Part shown: piece by piece, positions 1-10,826 of the stretch | Layout: each line of letters opens with the position of its first letter | How positions within the stretch are numbered: the first letter of the stretch is position 1 | Program-made: the position numbers and the translations under genes | The notes under the pieces: model-generated | What the model was told of the DNA's origin: nothing | Databases searched by the model: none | The model's input: the letters and a program-made list of their open reading frames with translations, nothing else | Assembly (NCBI GenBank): GCA_007713455.1 | Contig: VMRT01000011.1 | Span: 1-64,000 of the forward strand | Length of the DNA: 64,000 bases | Direction of reading: 5' to 3' | Source of the DNA: Pseudomonas sp. | GTDB taxonomy: Bacteria > Pseudomonadota > Gammaproteobacteria > Pseudomonadales > Pseudomonadaceae

Positions 1-334
<334 letters not shown>

Positions 335-337
335 CGC

Positions 338-526
338 ATGATGGAAATCGGGACTCTTCGCGGCTTGGGCACAATTCTGGTATTCGTCGCCTTTATCGGC
401 GTGGTGCTCTGGGCTTACAGCAGCAAACGCAAGAATAGCTTCGACGAAGCTGCCAACCTGCCCTTCGCGGACGACGAGACCGACGCCAAGAAGCGTGATG
501 AAGAAGCTTCCAGGAGTAAGAAATAA
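338..526 (+). CDS. ccoQ: cbb3 oxidase assembly/stability subunit CcoQ
   Basis: A 62-residue protein with one transmembrane helix (about residues 10-28) and a charged cytoplasmic tail rich in Asp, Glu and Lys, typical of CcoQ/FixQ in size and shape. It lies between ccoO and ccoP and its stop abuts the ccoP start. CcoQ stabilises the interaction of CcoP with the CcoNO core. Two ATGs are adjacent (338 and 341); the first is used here but either could initiate. In P. stutzeri only one of two cco operons carries this gene (recalled knowledge). Confidence 0.92.
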   Translation: MMEIGTLRGLGTILVFVAFIGVVLWAYSSKRKNSFDEAANLPFADDETDAKKRDEEASRSKK

Positions 527-1444
527 ATGACCTCGTTTTGGAGTTGGTACGTCACCCTGCTGAGCCTCGGCACCATTGCCGCGCTGGTCTGGCTGCTACT
601 GGCAACTCGCAAGGGCCAACGCCCTGACAGCACTGAAGAAACCGTTGGCCATTCCTATGACGGTATCGAGGAATACGACAACCCGCTGCCGCGCTGGTGG
701 TTCATGCTGTTCGTCGGCACCGTCATCTTCGCCCTCGGCTACCTGGTGCTGTACCCCGGGCTGGGCAACTGGAAAGGCATCCTGCCGGGCTATGAAGGTG
801 GCTGGACTCAGGTCAAGGAATGGCAGCGCGAGATGGATAAGGCGGACGAGCAGTACGGTCCGCTTTTCGCCAAGTACGCCGCCATGCCTGTAGAGGAAGT
901 CGCCAAGGATGCTCAGGCGTTGAAGATGGGCGGTCGCCTGTTCGCCTCCAACTGCTCGGTCTGCCACGGCTCCGATGCCAAGGGCGCCTACGGCTTCCCG
1001 AACCTGACCGACAACGATTGGCTGTGGGGCGGCGAGCCGGAAACCATCAAGACCACAATCCTGCACGGCCGCCAGGCGGCGATGCCGGCCTGGCGGGACG
1101 TGATCGGCGAAGAAGGCATCCGCAACGTTGCCGGCTATGTGCGCAGCCTGTCCGGTCGTGATACCCCAGAGGGTATTAGCGTCGACATTGAGCAGGGTCA
1201 AAAAATCTTCGCGACCAACTGTGTAGTCTGCCATGGACCGGAAGCCAAGGGCGTTGCAGCCATGGGCGCGCCGAACCTGACCGACAATGTCTGGCTGTAT
1301 GGTTCGAGCTTCGCTCAGATCCAGCAGACCCTTCGCTACGGTCGCAATGGCCGCATGCCGGCCCAGGAAGCAATCCTTGGCAACGACAAGGTGCACTTGC
1401 TGGCGGCTTACGTTTACAGCCTGTCGCAGCAGCCGGAGCAGTGA
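527..1444 (+). CDS. ccoP: cbb3-type cytochrome c oxidase subunit III, diheme CcoP
   Basis: 305 residues. Two N-terminal membrane helices (about 8-26 and 57-76) precede two periplasmic cytochrome c domains with heme motifs CSVCH (C143, C146, H147) and CVVCH (C232, C235, H236). Two helices are typical of the gamma-proteobacterial form. CcoP receives electrons from soluble cytochromes and passes them to CcoO. The ATG directly follows the ccoQ stop, so translation is probably coupled. It is the last structural gene of the operon; a 135-bp gap separates it from ccoG. Confidence 0.97.
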   Translation: MTSFWSWYVTLLSLGTIAALVWLLLATRKGQRPDSTEETVGHSYDGIEEYDNPLPRWWFMLFVGTVIFALGYLVLYPGLGNWKGILPGYEGGWTQVKEWQREMDKADEQYGPLFAKYAAMPVEEVAKDAQALKMGGRLFASNCSVCHGSDAKGAYGFPNLTDNDWLWGGEPETIKTTILHGRQAAMPAWRDVIGEEGIRNVAGYVRSLSGRDTPEGISVDIEQGQKIFATNCVVCHGPEAKGVAAMGAPNLTDNVWLYGSSFAQIQQTLRYGRNGRMPAQEAILGNDKVHLLAAYVYSLSQQPEQ

Positions 1445-1450
1445 TACAAA

Positions 1451-1482
1451 GGGTCGGGGTGACGACCTGTCGCACCCGACCC
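1451..1482 (+). terminator. possible hairpin after ccoP
   Basis: Inverted repeat GGGTCGGG (1451-1458) / CCCGACCC (1475-1482) with a 16-nt loop, seven bases after the ccoP stop. No T-run follows, so it may be a weak or Rho-assisted terminator, or a processing or stability hairpin between ccoNOQP and ccoGHIS. Confidence 0.3.
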
Positions 1483-1579
1483 CGACACTCCGGGCGTACC
1501 ATTCGCAGCTGGACAGAAAAATGATCCCGGTTGGCACGTATCGGCCGGGACACCCACCTTCCGCCGTGGTACGCACTCG

Positions 1580-2992
1580 ATGACTGAGCAGATCCCCGTT
1601 CGTGATGTAACCCCCCCGTCCAAGGCAGGAGCGTCGGCAGACCTCTACGCCGCGCGTGAAAAAATCTACACCCGAGCCTTCTCCGGCCTGTTTCGCAATG
1701 TCCGTCGCGTCGGCGGAGCGGTTCTCTTCATCCTTTATTTCGGCACCGCGTGGATCAACTGGAACGGCCGACAGGCTGTCTGGTGGGATCTTCCGGAGCG
1801 CAAATTCCACGTCTTCGGGGCAACCTTCTGGCCTCAGGACTTCATGCTGTTGTCATGGCTGCTGATCATCTGTGCCTTCGGCCTGTTCTTCATCACCGTG
1901 TTCGCCGGACGCGTCTGGTGTGGCTATACCTGCCCGCAGAGCGTGTTCACCTGGGTTTTCATGTGGGCCGAGAAGGTCACCGAGGGTGACCGCAACCAGC
2001 GCATGAAGCTGGACAAGGCGCCCATGAGCGGCAACAAGTTCATCCGCAAGCTGGGCAAGCACGGCATCTGGCTCGCCGTGTCGTTCGCGACGGGAGTCAC
2101 CTTCGTCGGGTACTTCACCCCCATCCGCGAACTGGTACCTGACCTGCTCACCCTGCAGGTTGGCGGCTGGGCCCTGTTCTGGGTGGCCTTCTTCACGCTC
2201 GCCACCTACGGCAATGCCGGCTATCTGCGTGAGCAGGTGTGCATCTACATGTGTCCCTACGCGCGCTTCCAGAGCGTGATGTTCGACAAAGACACCCTTA
2301 TCGTTTCCTACGACCCGCGGCGCGGCGAGAAGCGTGGACCGCGCAAGAAAGACGCCGACTACAAGGCCATGGGCCTCGGCGACTGCATCGACTGCACCAT
2401 GTGCGTACAGGTCTGCCCGACCGGGATCGACATCCGCGACGGCCTGCAGATCGAATGCATCGGCTGCGCGGCCTGTATCGACGCCTGCGACGCCATCATG
2501 GACAAGATGAACTACCCGCGCGGGCTGATCAGCTACACCACCGAACACAACCTGTCCGGGCAGAAGACTCATCTGCTGCGCCCGCGCCTGATCGGCTATG
2601 CCATCGCGCTGGTGGCCATGATGGGGCTGTTCGCCTATGCCGTGTATGATCGCCCGCTGGTAAAACTCGACGTGCTCAAGGATCGCGTGCTCTACCGCGA
2701 GAACGAGCAGGGCAACATCGAGAACGTCTACACCCTCAAGGTCATGAACAAGGCTCAGCAAGAACAGACCTTCGTGATCGAAGCGACCGGCCTCGACGGT
2801 CTGGTCTACGAAGGCCGTAGCGAGATCCGCGCCGAGGGCGGCGAGCTCGTCACGATCCCGGTCGAGTTGTCCATCGCCGCCGAGAAGCTGCCCTCGAGCA
2901 CTAATGAAATCGTCTTCCACATTCGCTCGGTAGACGACGACTCGATAAACGACGATGCAGACAGCCGTTTCATCGGCCCGAGCATCCGCTAA
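1580..2992 (+). CDS. ccoG: cbb3 oxidase accessory protein CcoG (FixG/RdxA), membrane polyferredoxin
   Basis: 470 residues with several membrane helices in the first 210 residues and one at about 338-358. C114 and C118 sit in a CGYTCP motif. Two [4Fe-4S] ferredoxin clusters are visible: C269/C272/C275/C279 and C293/C296/C299/C303. A C-terminal Ig-like domain follows the last helix. CcoG is thought to reduce Cu(II) to Cu(I) for CuB delivery to CcoN. It leads the ccoGHIS assembly operon, with ccoH starting 12 bases after its stop. Confidence 0.95.
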   Translation: MTEQIPVRDVTPPSKAGASADLYAAREKIYTRAFSGLFRNVRRVGGAVLFILYFGTAWINWNGRQAVWWDLPERKFHVFGATFWPQDFMLLSWLLIICAFGLFFITVFAGRVWCGYTCPQSVFTWVFMWAEKVTEGDRNQRMKLDKAPMSGNKFIRKLGKHGIWLAVSFATGVTFVGYFTPIRELVPDLLTLQVGGWALFWVAFFTLATYGNAGYLREQVCIYMCPYARFQSVMFDKDTLIVSYDPRRGEKRGPRKKDADYKAMGLGDCIDCTMCVQVCPTGIDIRDGLQIECIGCAACIDACDAIMDKMNYPRGLISYTTEHNLSGQKTHLLRPRLIGYAIALVAMMGLFAYAVYDRPLVKLDVLKDRVLYRENEQGNIENVYTLKVMNKAQQEQTFVIEATGLDGLVYEGRSEIRAEGGELVTIPVELSIAAEKLPSSTNEIVFHIRSVDDDSINDDADSRFIGPSIR

Positions 2993-3001
2993 GTAAGGTA
3001 A

Positions 3002-3505
<504 letters not shown>

Positions 3506-3512
3506 GCCGCTG

Positions 3513-5927
3513 ATGGCAAAGCCTCTCCCCTGCTATCACTGCGGCCTGCCGGTGCCAGCCGGCAGCCCGTTCCAGGCCCGCGTGCTGGGTGAGACGCGGG
3601 CCTTGTGCTGCCCAGGCTGCCAGGCCGTTGCGGAAGCCATCGTCAAGGGTGGGCTGGAGAGCTACTACCAGCACCGCAGCGACACCGCCATCAACCCGCA
3701 GACTCTCCCTCAGGAACTGAGCGAAGAGATGGCGCTATACGACCGCGAGGACGTCCAACAGCCGTTCGTACAGCACCAGGGCGATCTGGCAAGCACTTCG
3801 CTGATGATCGAAGGGATCAGCTGCGCCGCCTGCGGCTGGCTGATCGAACGCCACTTGCGCAACCTGCACGGCGTGGCCGAGGCCAGCCTCAACCTGTCCA
3901 ATCATCGCCTGAACGTACGCTGGAGCGACGCACAGCTGCCGCTCAGCGAGCTGCTCGGCGAGCTGCGACGGATCGGCTACGCAGCACACCCCTACCAGGC
4001 CGACCAGGCTGCCGAGCGCCTGGCCAGCGAGAACCGCCGTTCGCTGCGCCAGCTGGGCGTAGCCGGGCTGCTGTGGATGCAGGTAATGATGGCCACCATG
4101 GCCACCTGGCCCGAGTTCAACCTGGACCTGTCGGAGAGCTTCTTCGTCACCCTTCGCTGGACCGCCCTGCTGCTCACCACGCCGATCGTCTTCTACTGCT
4201 GCACCGACTTCTTCAAAGGAGCACTGCGCGATTTGCGCACCCGCCACCTGACTATGGACGTGTCGGTGTCGCTGGCGATCGGCGGTGCGTACGTCGCCGG
4301 CATCTGGTCCACCATCACCGGCCAGGGTGAACTCTATTTCGACGCGGTGGGCATGTTTGCCCTTTTCCTGCTGGCCGGGCGCTACCTGGAGCGGCGCGCG
4401 CGCGAACGCACCGCAGCGGCCACCGCACAACTGGTCAATTTGCTGCCTGCGTCCTGCCTGAAACTCCACGCAGACGGTCACAGCAATCGCATCCTGCTCA
4501 GCGAGCTGCAGCTCGGCGACCGCGTACTGGTGCAACCCGGTGCGTTGATTCCGGCAGACGGCCTCATCATCAGCGGTCAGTCCAGCGTCGATGAATCGGT
4601 ACTGACCGGTGAGTACCTGCCCCTGCCCCGCGGCGTGGACGATGCAGTAACCGCTGGCACGCTGAACGTCGAAGGCCCGCTGACCGTGGAAGTCCAGGCC
4701 TTGGGCGACGACACCCGTTTATCCGCCATTGTCCGCCTGCTGGAGCGTGCTCAGGCAGACAAACCGAAGCTTGCCGAGCTGGCCGACCGCGTCGCGCAGT
4801 GGTTCCTGCTGGTGGTGCTGCTGGTTGCAACCGTCGTCGGGGTGGTCTGGTGGCAGATCGATCCGCAACGCGCGTTCTGGATCGTTCTTGCATTGCTCGT
4901 TGCGACCTGCCCATGCGCGCTGTCGCTGGCGACACCCACAGCACTTACCACGGCCACCGGTACGCTGCACAAGCTCGGTCTGCTGCTGACCCGCGGGCAT
5001 GTGCTCGAAGGCCTGAATCATATCGATACCGTGGTGTTCGACAAGACCGGCACCCTGACCGAGGGCCGCCTGACACTTAGCGCCGTGCACCCGCTCGGAG
5101 CTTTGAATGCCGATGCCTGCCTGGCGCTGGCCGCAGCCCTGGAGAACCGCTCCGAACACCCGATTGCCCGCGCCTTCGGACGTGCGCCGCTGGCGGCGGA
5201 ATCGGTCGAAACGGTGCCGGGCCTTGGCCTGCAAGGCAACGTTGAAGGTCGCAACCTGCGGATCGGCCAGCCCAGTTTCGTCGCCGAAGGCTTCGCCCAC
5301 CCGACACCCGCCATTCCCGGCGACCAGGGGCAATGGCTGTTGTTGGGCGACGATCAAGGTCCGCTGGCCTGGCTGGTATTGGACGATCGGCTTCGCGACG
5401 ATGCCCCGGCACTCCTCGAGGCCTGCCGCGCTCGTGGCTGGCAGACGCTACTGCTATCCGGTGACAGCTCACCGATGGTCGGCCAGATTGCCAGGGAACT
5501 GGGCATCGATGAGGCCGAAGGCGGCATGACCCCTGCTGCCAAGCTTTCCCGATTGCAGGCATTGCAGGCCGCCGGACATCGGGTGCTAATGCTCGGCGAC
5601 GGCGTCAACGACGTCCCGGTGCTTGCCGCAGCGGATATCAGCGTCGCTATGGGCTCGGCGACCGACCTGGCCAAGACCAGTGCTGATGCGGTACTGCTAT
5701 TCAACCGCCTAGGCAGCTTGGCGCAGGCATTCGACGTCGCACGCCGCAGCCGCCGCATCATCATCGAGAACCTGGCCTGGGCAAGCCTGTACAATGGCCT
5801 GATTCTGCCCTTCGCCGCCTTTGGCTGGGTCACCCCACTATGGGCCGCGCTGGGGATGTCGCTCAGCTCGCTGCTGGTGGTTTTGAACGCCTTGCGGCTG
5901 ACACGCCAGCCGGCAAGTCACGGCTGA
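3513..5927 (+). CDS. ccoI: copper-exporting P1B-type ATPase CcoI (FixI)
   Basis: 804 residues. The N-terminus has a Cys-rich segment (C7, C10, C32, C33, C36) and an HMA domain with C104-x2-C107. The core has the membrane CPC metal-binding motif (C466, C468), the phosphorylated Asp in DKTGT (D510) and the GDGVND hinge near residue 690. This subclass (CopA2/FixI) exports Cu(I) slowly to the periplasm for insertion into cbb3 oxidase, not for copper resistance. It lies seven bases after ccoH. Confidence 0.96.
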   Translation: MAKPLPCYHCGLPVPAGSPFQARVLGETRALCCPGCQAVAEAIVKGGLESYYQHRSDTAINPQTLPQELSEEMALYDREDVQQPFVQHQGDLASTSLMIEGISCAACGWLIERHLRNLHGVAEASLNLSNHRLNVRWSDAQLPLSELLGELRRIGYAAHPYQADQAAERLASENRRSLRQLGVAGLLWMQVMMATMATWPEFNLDLSESFFVTLRWTALLLTTPIVFYCCTDFFKGALRDLRTRHLTMDVSVSLAIGGAYVAGIWSTITGQGELYFDAVGMFALFLLAGRYLERRARERTAAATAQLVNLLPASCLKLHADGHSNRILLSELQLGDRVLVQPGALIPADGLIISGQSSVDESVLTGEYLPLPRGVDDAVTAGTLNVEGPLTVEVQALGDDTRLSAIVRLLERAQADKPKLAELADRVAQWFLLVVLLVATVVGVVWWQIDPQRAFWIVLALLVATCPCALSLATPTALTTATGTLHKLGLLLTRGHVLEGLNHIDTVVFDKTGTLTEGRLTLSAVHPLGALNADACLALAAALENRSEHPIARAFGRAPLAAESVETVPGLGLQGNVEGRNLRIGQPSFVAEGFAHPTPAIPGDQGQWLLLGDDQGPLAWLVLDDRLRDDAPALLEACRARGWQTLLLSGDSSPMVGQIARELGIDEAEGGMTPAAKLSRLQALQAAGHRVLMLGDGVNDVPVLAAADISVAMGSATDLAKTSADAVLLFNRLGSLAQAFDVARRSRRIIIENLAWASLYNGLILPFAAFGWVTPLWAALGMSLSSLLVVLNALRLTRQPASHG

Positions 5928-6006
5928 ATCTGCTGCAACGCACGTCATTGGCGCAGCGGCGCACTTTACGCAGCTGAAGACTTCGCTTCGGATCCTGGAG
6001 GTCCTA

Positions 6007-6219
6007 ATGGCCGCTCTGTACATCCTCATCCCTGTTGCCGTGGTCCTGGTGGCCGTCGCAATCTGGGTGTTCTTCTGGGCGGTGGACAGCGGGCAGTTCG
6101 ACGATCTCGACGGACCGGCGCACAGCATCCTGTTCGACGACGACGAGCCGCAGAAGCCTTCCGCAGTCGATGCAGCGGAATCCTCGGAAGATCAGCCGGA
6201 GCAACGCAAAGGTGACTGA
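6007..6219 (+). CDS. ccoS: cbb3 oxidase maturation protein CcoS
   Basis: 70 residues: one N-terminal helix (about 3-23) leading into the FFWAVDSGQFDDLDGP segment that is characteristic of CcoS, then an acidic tail. CcoS is needed for metal cofactor insertion in cbb3 oxidase. A good ribosome-binding site (GGAGGT) lies upstream. Its last eight bases overlap the GTG start of the next membrane protein, so the two are likely translationally coupled. Confidence 0.95.
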   Translation: MAALYILIPVAVVLVAVAIWVFFWAVDSGQFDDLDGPAHSILFDDDEPQKPSAVDAAESSEDQPEQRKGD

Positions 6220-6928
6220 ACTGCTGCCCCTGCTGCTGTCAGCACTGGTCTTGGGACTACTGGGTGGCGGCCATTGCCTCGGCATGTGCGGCGGCCTGAT
6301 GGGTGCACTGACCATGGCCATTCCACCGGATCAGCGCGGCAGGCGCCTGCGCCTCCTGGTCGCCTACAACCTCGGACGCGTATCAAGCTATGCCGTTGCC
6401 GGATTCCTGATCGGCCTGGCGGGCTTGGCCGTTGCCAACAGTCCAGCGGCCATGGCGTTACGAGTCGTCGCCGCACTTCTGCTGATCACCATGGGCCTGT
6501 ACCTCGCCGGCTGGTGGAGCGGGCTGACACGCATCGAGTCGCTAGGGCGCGGACTCTGGCGTCATATCCAGCCTATCGCTAGCAAATTCATGCCAGTAAC
6601 GAGCGTTCCACGCGCCCTGATACTTGGGGCGCTGTGGGGCTGGCTACCGTGCGGCCTGGTCTACAGCACCCTGTTGTGGTCAGCCAGCCAGGGCGATGCA
6701 CTGGATAGCGCTTTGCTGATGCTGGCGTTCGGCATCGGCACCTGGCCGGTGTTGCTTGCCACCGGCCTTGCTGCCGAGCGATTGACAGCGTTGCTGCGCA
6801 AGCGCGGCGTGCGCGTCGTCGGCGGGGTAATGGTGATTCTGTTCGGTATCTGGACGCTGCCAGGCCCTCATCAGCAGTGGCTGATGGGGCATGGCTCAGC
6901 GCCATCTCACGAGACACACGCGCACTAG
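6212..6928 (+). CDS. TauE/SafE-like (UreH-domain) membrane protein linked to ccoS
   Basis: 238 residues from GTG 6212, chosen because it overlaps the ccoS stop and opens directly on a hydrophobic segment; upstream in-frame ATGs lie inside ccoS. About six membrane helices. The first contains GGHCLGMCGG, a His/Cys/Met motif conserved in the COG2836 (UreH-like) family and suggestive of metal handling. A homologue sits at the same place after ccoS in other pseudomonads (recalled). The substrate is unknown; a role in copper or sulfur handling during cbb3 assembly is inference. Confidence 0.85.
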   Translation: MTELLPLLLSALVLGLLGGGHCLGMCGGLMGALTMAIPPDQRGRRLRLLVAYNLGRVSSYAVAGFLIGLAGLAVANSPAAMALRVVAALLLITMGLYLAGWWSGLTRIESLGRGLWRHIQPIASKFMPVTSVPRALILGALWGWLPCGLVYSTLLWSASQGDALDSALLMLAFGIGTWPVLLATGLAAERLTALLRKRGVRVVGGVMVILFGIWTLPGPHQQWLMGHGSAPSHETHAH

Positions 6929-6946
6929 CGGAAGGCTTTCGAGCGC

Positions 6947-7774
6947 TCAGGGCTCCTTGGGCAACTGGCGCTTGTGAGCAGTCTTGTCGTAGGTATCGAT
7001 GATGATCCGGGCCGCCTCGTCCGGTACCGGCTTACCCTGGAGAAAATCATCGATGTTGCGGTAGCTGACACCATGAGCGGCCTCATCGGGCTTGCCAGGT
7101 GACAGCTCTTCGAGATCCGCGGTTGGCACCTTGTGCACCAACTGATCGGGAGCGCCCAATGCCTCGGCTATCTGCCGAACCTGATCCTTCACCAGACCCG
7201 CCAGCGGCGTCAGGTCGCACGCGCCATCACCGAACTTGGTGAAGAAGCCCATCACCGCCTCTGCCGCATGGTCGGTACCGATGACCAGGCCCTGGCGCGC
7301 GTTGGCGATCGTGTACTGAGCAACCATGCGCATCCGCGCCTTGGTATTGCCCAGCACGAAATCACGCTGCGCCGGGCTCAAAGGATCAAGCGCCTGCGTG
7401 GCGGCAGCCAGGCCCAGCACCGCGGTGCCGATGTTCACGGTGTGGCACTCGTCGGGCTTGATCGCATCCACCGCCAGCTGCGCTTCATGCTCGTCATGCT
7501 GCACCTGATAAGGCAGGCGCACGGCGATGAAGCGATAGTCGTCGCCTTCCCCTGCTTCGCGCATGCCGGCGACCGCCCGCTGGGCCAGCAGACCCGCCGT
7601 GGTCGAATCGACGCCACCACTGATCCCGAGCACCAAGGTCTTCAGGCCCGACTCGCGCAAGCAGGTCTGGATGAAGCTCACCCGACGATCAATCTCGGCC
7701 TGTACCGACTCCGGTCCGGTAAATGGTGCGCAGACGTTGAGCGCGGTTGCGATTTCCTGCTGGCGGCTGTGCAT
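6947..7774 (-). CDS. nadE: NH3-dependent NAD(+) synthetase
   Basis: 275 residues, the length of the ammonia-dependent E. coli-type enzyme; no N-terminal glutaminase domain is present. The ATP-pyrophosphatase P-loop ISGGVDST is at residues 51-58. It converts deamido-NAD to NAD, the last step of NAD synthesis. It is convergent with the TauE-like gene and divergent from hemN. It is probably a monocistronic housekeeping gene. Confidence 0.97.
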   Translation of the reverse strand: MHSRQQEIATALNVCAPFTGPESVQAEIDRRVSFIQTCLRESGLKTLVLGISGGVDSTTAGLLAQRAVAGMREAGEGDDYRFIAVRLPYQVQHDEHEAQLAVDAIKPDECHTVNIGTAVLGLAAATQALDPLSPAQRDFVLGNTKARMRMVAQYTIANARQGLVIGTDHAAEAVMGFFTKFGDGACDLTPLAGLVKDQVRQIAEALGAPDQLVHKVPTADLEELSPGKPDEAAHGVSYRNIDDFLQGKPVPDEAARIIIDTYDKTAHKRQLPKEP

Positions 7775-7906
7775 GAATCTCTCCTCTGGCGATATGAAGG
7801 CGCTGCTGAAGCATAAGACGCTGACGTGATCATCTGACCGCCAATCAGCGCGATCCTTCCGGATGTCGGCGCCGATCTGGCCCAGCGCGCTAGGGTCGGA
7901 TCAAGT

Positions 7907-7948
7907 TTGATACAGGTCAAGTCCGCCGCAATGCCCTGCCCCTAGAAT
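7907..7948 (+). promoter_or_regulatory. ANR/FNR box and -10 of the hemN promoter
   Basis: TTGAT-ACAG-GTCAA at 7907-7920 matches the FNR/ANR consensus TTGAT-N4-ATCAA at nine of ten positions. A -10 element TAGAAT lies at 7943-7948. A start near 7955 would put the box centre (7913.5) at about -41.5, the spacing of class II FNR-activated promoters. The anr gene itself is the next gene but one, so hemN is probably an oxygen-controlled ANR target. Confidence 0.85.
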
Positions 7949-7980
7949 CCAGCGACCGCCGTCATGACCGGGAACGCCAC

Positions 7981-9357
7981 ATGCTCGACTCCATTCGCTG
8001 GGATTCCGACCTGATCCGTCGCTACGATCAGGCCGGCCCGCGCTATACGTCGTACCCGACCGCGGCCCAGTTCAATGAAAAGGTCGGCTCGTTCGACCTG
8101 CTGCACGCACTGCGCGGCAGCCGCCAGGCGTCACGCCCGCTGTCGCTGTACGTCCATCTGCCATTCTGCGCCAACGCGTGCTACTACTGCGGCCGCAACA
8201 AGGTGGTGACCAACGACCGGACACGCGCACAGCCTTACCTGGAACGCCTTGAGAAAGAAATCGAGCTGATCACCTGCCACCTGGGCAAGGACCAGGTGGT
8301 CGAGCAGCTGCACTTTGGCGGCGGCACACCTACCTTTCTCAGCCATGATCAACTGCGTCGGCTGATGGGCCATCTGCGCCAGCACTTCAACCTGCAGGAC
8401 GATGATCATGGCGACTTCAGTATCGAGATCGACCCCCGGGAAGCGGATTGGCCAACCATCGGCCTGCTCCGCGAGCTAGGTTTCAACCGCATCAGCATCG
8501 GCGTGCAGGATCTGGACCCGGACGTTCAGCGCGCCATCAATCGCATGCAGACCCTGGAGCAAACACGCACCATCATCGAGGCGGCCCGCACGCTGCAGTA
8601 CCACTCGCTGAGCATCGATCTGATATACGGCCTGCCGCTGCAGACGCCAGCACGCTTCGCCAGAACCGTTGAGGCGATCATTGACCTGCAGCCGGACCGG
8701 CTCTCGCTGTTCAATTATGCTCATCTGCCTGAGCAATACGCGCCGCAGCGCCGTATCAACGCCAACGACCTGCCGGCCCCCGCCGAAAAGCTGGCCATGC
8801 TGGAGCAGAGCATTCATTTGCTCACCGACGCGGGATACCGCTACATAGGCGTGGACCACTTCGCCCTGCCGGACGATGAACTGGCCATGGCGCAAGAAGA
8901 TGGCAGCCTGCAGCGCAACTTCCAGGGCTACACCACCCATGGCCATTGCGATCTGGTGGGTCTCGGCGTTTCGGCCATCAGCCAGATCGGTGATCTCTAC
9001 TGCCAGAACACCAGCGACATCGAACAATATCAATATCAGCTGGATCAGCATCAGCTAGCCACCGCCAGAGGCTTACGCTGCAAACAGGACGACCATATCC
9101 GCCGCACCGTCATCCAGTCTCTGATCTGCGATTTCGAGCTGAGCTTCACGAAAATCGAGAGCGAGCATGACATCGAGTTCAGACAGTACTTCGCCGAAGC
9201 CTGGCCGATGCTCGAGCAGATGGCCGCTGATGGGATGATCGAGATCACCGAGAGCCATCTGCTGATTCAGCCTGCTGGCCGGCTACTGGTTCGCTCGATA
9301 TGCATGCTCTTCGACCACTATCTTCCCGAGCAGGTCAGCCAGGCCAGCCGCGCCTGA
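7981..9357 (+). CDS. hemN: oxygen-independent coproporphyrinogen III oxidase
   Basis: 458 residues. The radical-SAM cluster motif is C63-x3-C67-x2-C70, followed by the SAM-binding GGGTP motif near residue 111. The N-terminal YDQAGPRYTSYPTA segment is typical of HemN. It converts coproporphyrinogen III to protoporphyrinogen IX without oxygen, supplying heme for anaerobic and microaerobic cytochromes such as the cbb3 oxidase upstream. The ANR box in front predicts induction at low oxygen. Confidence 0.97.
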   Translation: MLDSIRWDSDLIRRYDQAGPRYTSYPTAAQFNEKVGSFDLLHALRGSRQASRPLSLYVHLPFCANACYYCGRNKVVTNDRTRAQPYLERLEKEIELITCHLGKDQVVEQLHFGGGTPTFLSHDQLRRLMGHLRQHFNLQDDDHGDFSIEIDPREADWPTIGLLRELGFNRISIGVQDLDPDVQRAINRMQTLEQTRTIIEAARTLQYHSLSIDLIYGLPLQTPARFARTVEAIIDLQPDRLSLFNYAHLPEQYAPQRRINANDLPAPAEKLAMLEQSIHLLTDAGYRYIGVDHFALPDDELAMAQEDGSLQRNFQGYTTHGHCDLVGLGVSAISQIGDLYCQNTSDIEQYQYQLDQHQLATARGLRCKQDDHIRRTVIQSLICDFELSFTKIESEHDIEFRQYFAEAWPMLEQMAADGMIEITESHLLIQPAGRLLVRSICMLFDHYLPEQVSQASRA

Positions 9358-9474
9358 TCTAGAGCGCCTCAGACTATCGTCCAAATCATTGCCTGCGACC
9401 CTTGAGCCGATTGGCCATCGCCGACGTCCTGAGTTAACCTTGCGCGCTATAACTAGGTTTCCAGGAAGCCCTCT

Positions 9475-10209
9475 ATGTCCGAATCGATCAAGGTCCGTGC
9501 GCAGCGGCAAGCTCATTGCAAGGATTGCAGCCTGTCCGGGCTGTGCCTGCCCCTGTCGCTGAACATGCAGGACATGGACGCTTTGGACGACATCGTCAAA
9601 CGCGGCCGCCCCCTGAAGAAAGGCGAAACCCTGTTCCGCCAGGGCGACGTGTTCAGTTCCGTATTCGCCGTACGCTCCGGCGCGTTGCGGACGTTCAGCG
9701 TTACCGATGGCGGCGAGGAGCAGATCACCGGCTTCCACCTGCCCAGCGAGCTGGTCGGTCTTTCCGGCATGGATACCGAAAGCTATCCAGTCACCGCGCA
9801 GGCATTGGAAACCACCTCGGTTTGCGAAATTCCCTTCGAACGACTCGACGAACTGAGCGTCCTGCTGCCGCAGCTGCGTCGCCAGCTCATGCGCATCATG
9901 AGCCGCGAAATCCGCGATGATCAGCAGATGATGTTGTTGCTGTCGAAAAAGACCGCCGATGAGCGCATCGCGACCTTCCTCATCAACCTTTCTGCACGCT
10001 TCAGCGCACGCGGCTTCTCGGCCAATCAGTTCCGCCTGCCGATGTCGCGCAACGAGATCGGCAATTACCTGGGCCTGGCGGTCGAGACCGTTTCCCGTGT
10101 ATTCACCCGTTTTCAGCAGAGTGGCTTACTCGAGGCCGAGGGCAAGGAAGTACGCATTCTGGATTCCATCGGACTGTGCGCCCTAGCCGGCGGCGCAATG
10201 GATGTCTGA
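9475..10209 (+). CDS. anr: oxygen-sensing CRP/FNR-family regulator Anr (FnrA)
   Basis: 244 residues. The four [4Fe-4S] ligands of FNR-type sensors are present: C15, C18 and C24 in the N-terminus and C117. A cNMP-like beta roll precedes a C-terminal helix-turn-helix whose recognition helix ([11 protein letters not shown]) carries the E--SR residues that read TTGAT half-sites. This is the global anaerobic activator, called Anr in P. aeruginosa and FnrA in P. stutzeri. The start has an AGGA ribosome-binding site and a possible TATAAC -10 at 9448-9453. Confidence 0.97.
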   Translation: MSESIKVRAQRQAHCKDCSLSGLCLPLSLNMQDMDALDDIVKRGRPLKKGETLFRQGDVFSSVFAVRSGALRTFSVTDGGEEQITGFHLPSELVGLSGMDTESYPVTAQALETTSVCEIPFERLDELSVLLPQLRRQLMRIMSREIRDDQQMMLLLSKKTADERIATFLINLSARFSARGFSANQFRLPMSRNEIGNYLGLAVETVSRVFTRFQQSGLLEAEGKEVRILDSIGLCALAGGAMDV

Positions 10210-10236
10210 GTCAGCGCGTTTGGAGTAACAGATCAG

Positions 10237-10785
10237 ATGATCTTCGACGAGTTCAGCATCAAGACCCTGATCCGCCCGGTGCAGGACTTTCCCCGCCCGG
10301 GTGTGGTGTTTCGCGACATCACCCCGCTATTCCAGTCGCCAAAGGCGCTACGCATGGTGGCTGACAGCTTCATTCAGCGCTATGTGGAGGCCGACTTCAC
10401 ACATATCGGCGCGCTTGATGCGCGAGGGTTCCTGGTCGGCTCGATTCTCGCCTATGAGCTGAACAAACCTCTGGTGCTATTTCGCAAGCAGGGCAAGCTG
10501 CCGGCCGACGTGCTGTCGCAGGCCTACAGCACCGAATATGGCGAAGCGCATCTGGAGATTCACGCCGACAGCCTTTGCGAGGGCGATTCGGTGCTGTTGT
10601 TCGATGACCTGATTGCGACCGGCGGCACGCTGCTAGCCGCCGCACAGCTTGTGCGACGCATGCGCGCGAGCATTCATGAAGCGGCTGCCATCATCGATTT
10701 GCCCGAACTGGGCGGATCGCAGAAACTTCAGGACATTGGCATTCCCACGTTCACTCTGGTCGCCTTCGCCCTAAGCGACCGCTGA
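10237..10785 (+). CDS. apt: adenine phosphoribosyltransferase
   Basis: 182 residues, with the PRPP-binding loop [13 protein letters not shown] near residues 114-126 and the [14 protein letters not shown] segment typical of Apt near the N-terminus. It salvages adenine to AMP in the cytoplasm. It lies 27 bases after anr on the same strand; the anr-apt pairing is common in pseudomonads. Confidence 0.96.
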   Translation: MIFDEFSIKTLIRPVQDFPRPGVVFRDITPLFQSPKALRMVADSFIQRYVEADFTHIGALDARGFLVGSILAYELNKPLVLFRKQGKLPADVLSQAYSTEYGEAHLEIHADSLCEGDSVLLFDDLIATGGTLLAAAQLVRRMRASIHEAAAIIDLPELGGSQKLQDIGIPTFTLVAFALSDR

Positions 10786-10826
10786 CGGCGAATTCTCCGC
10801 GCCGCTGCTAGGTAAAGGATCTGCCC

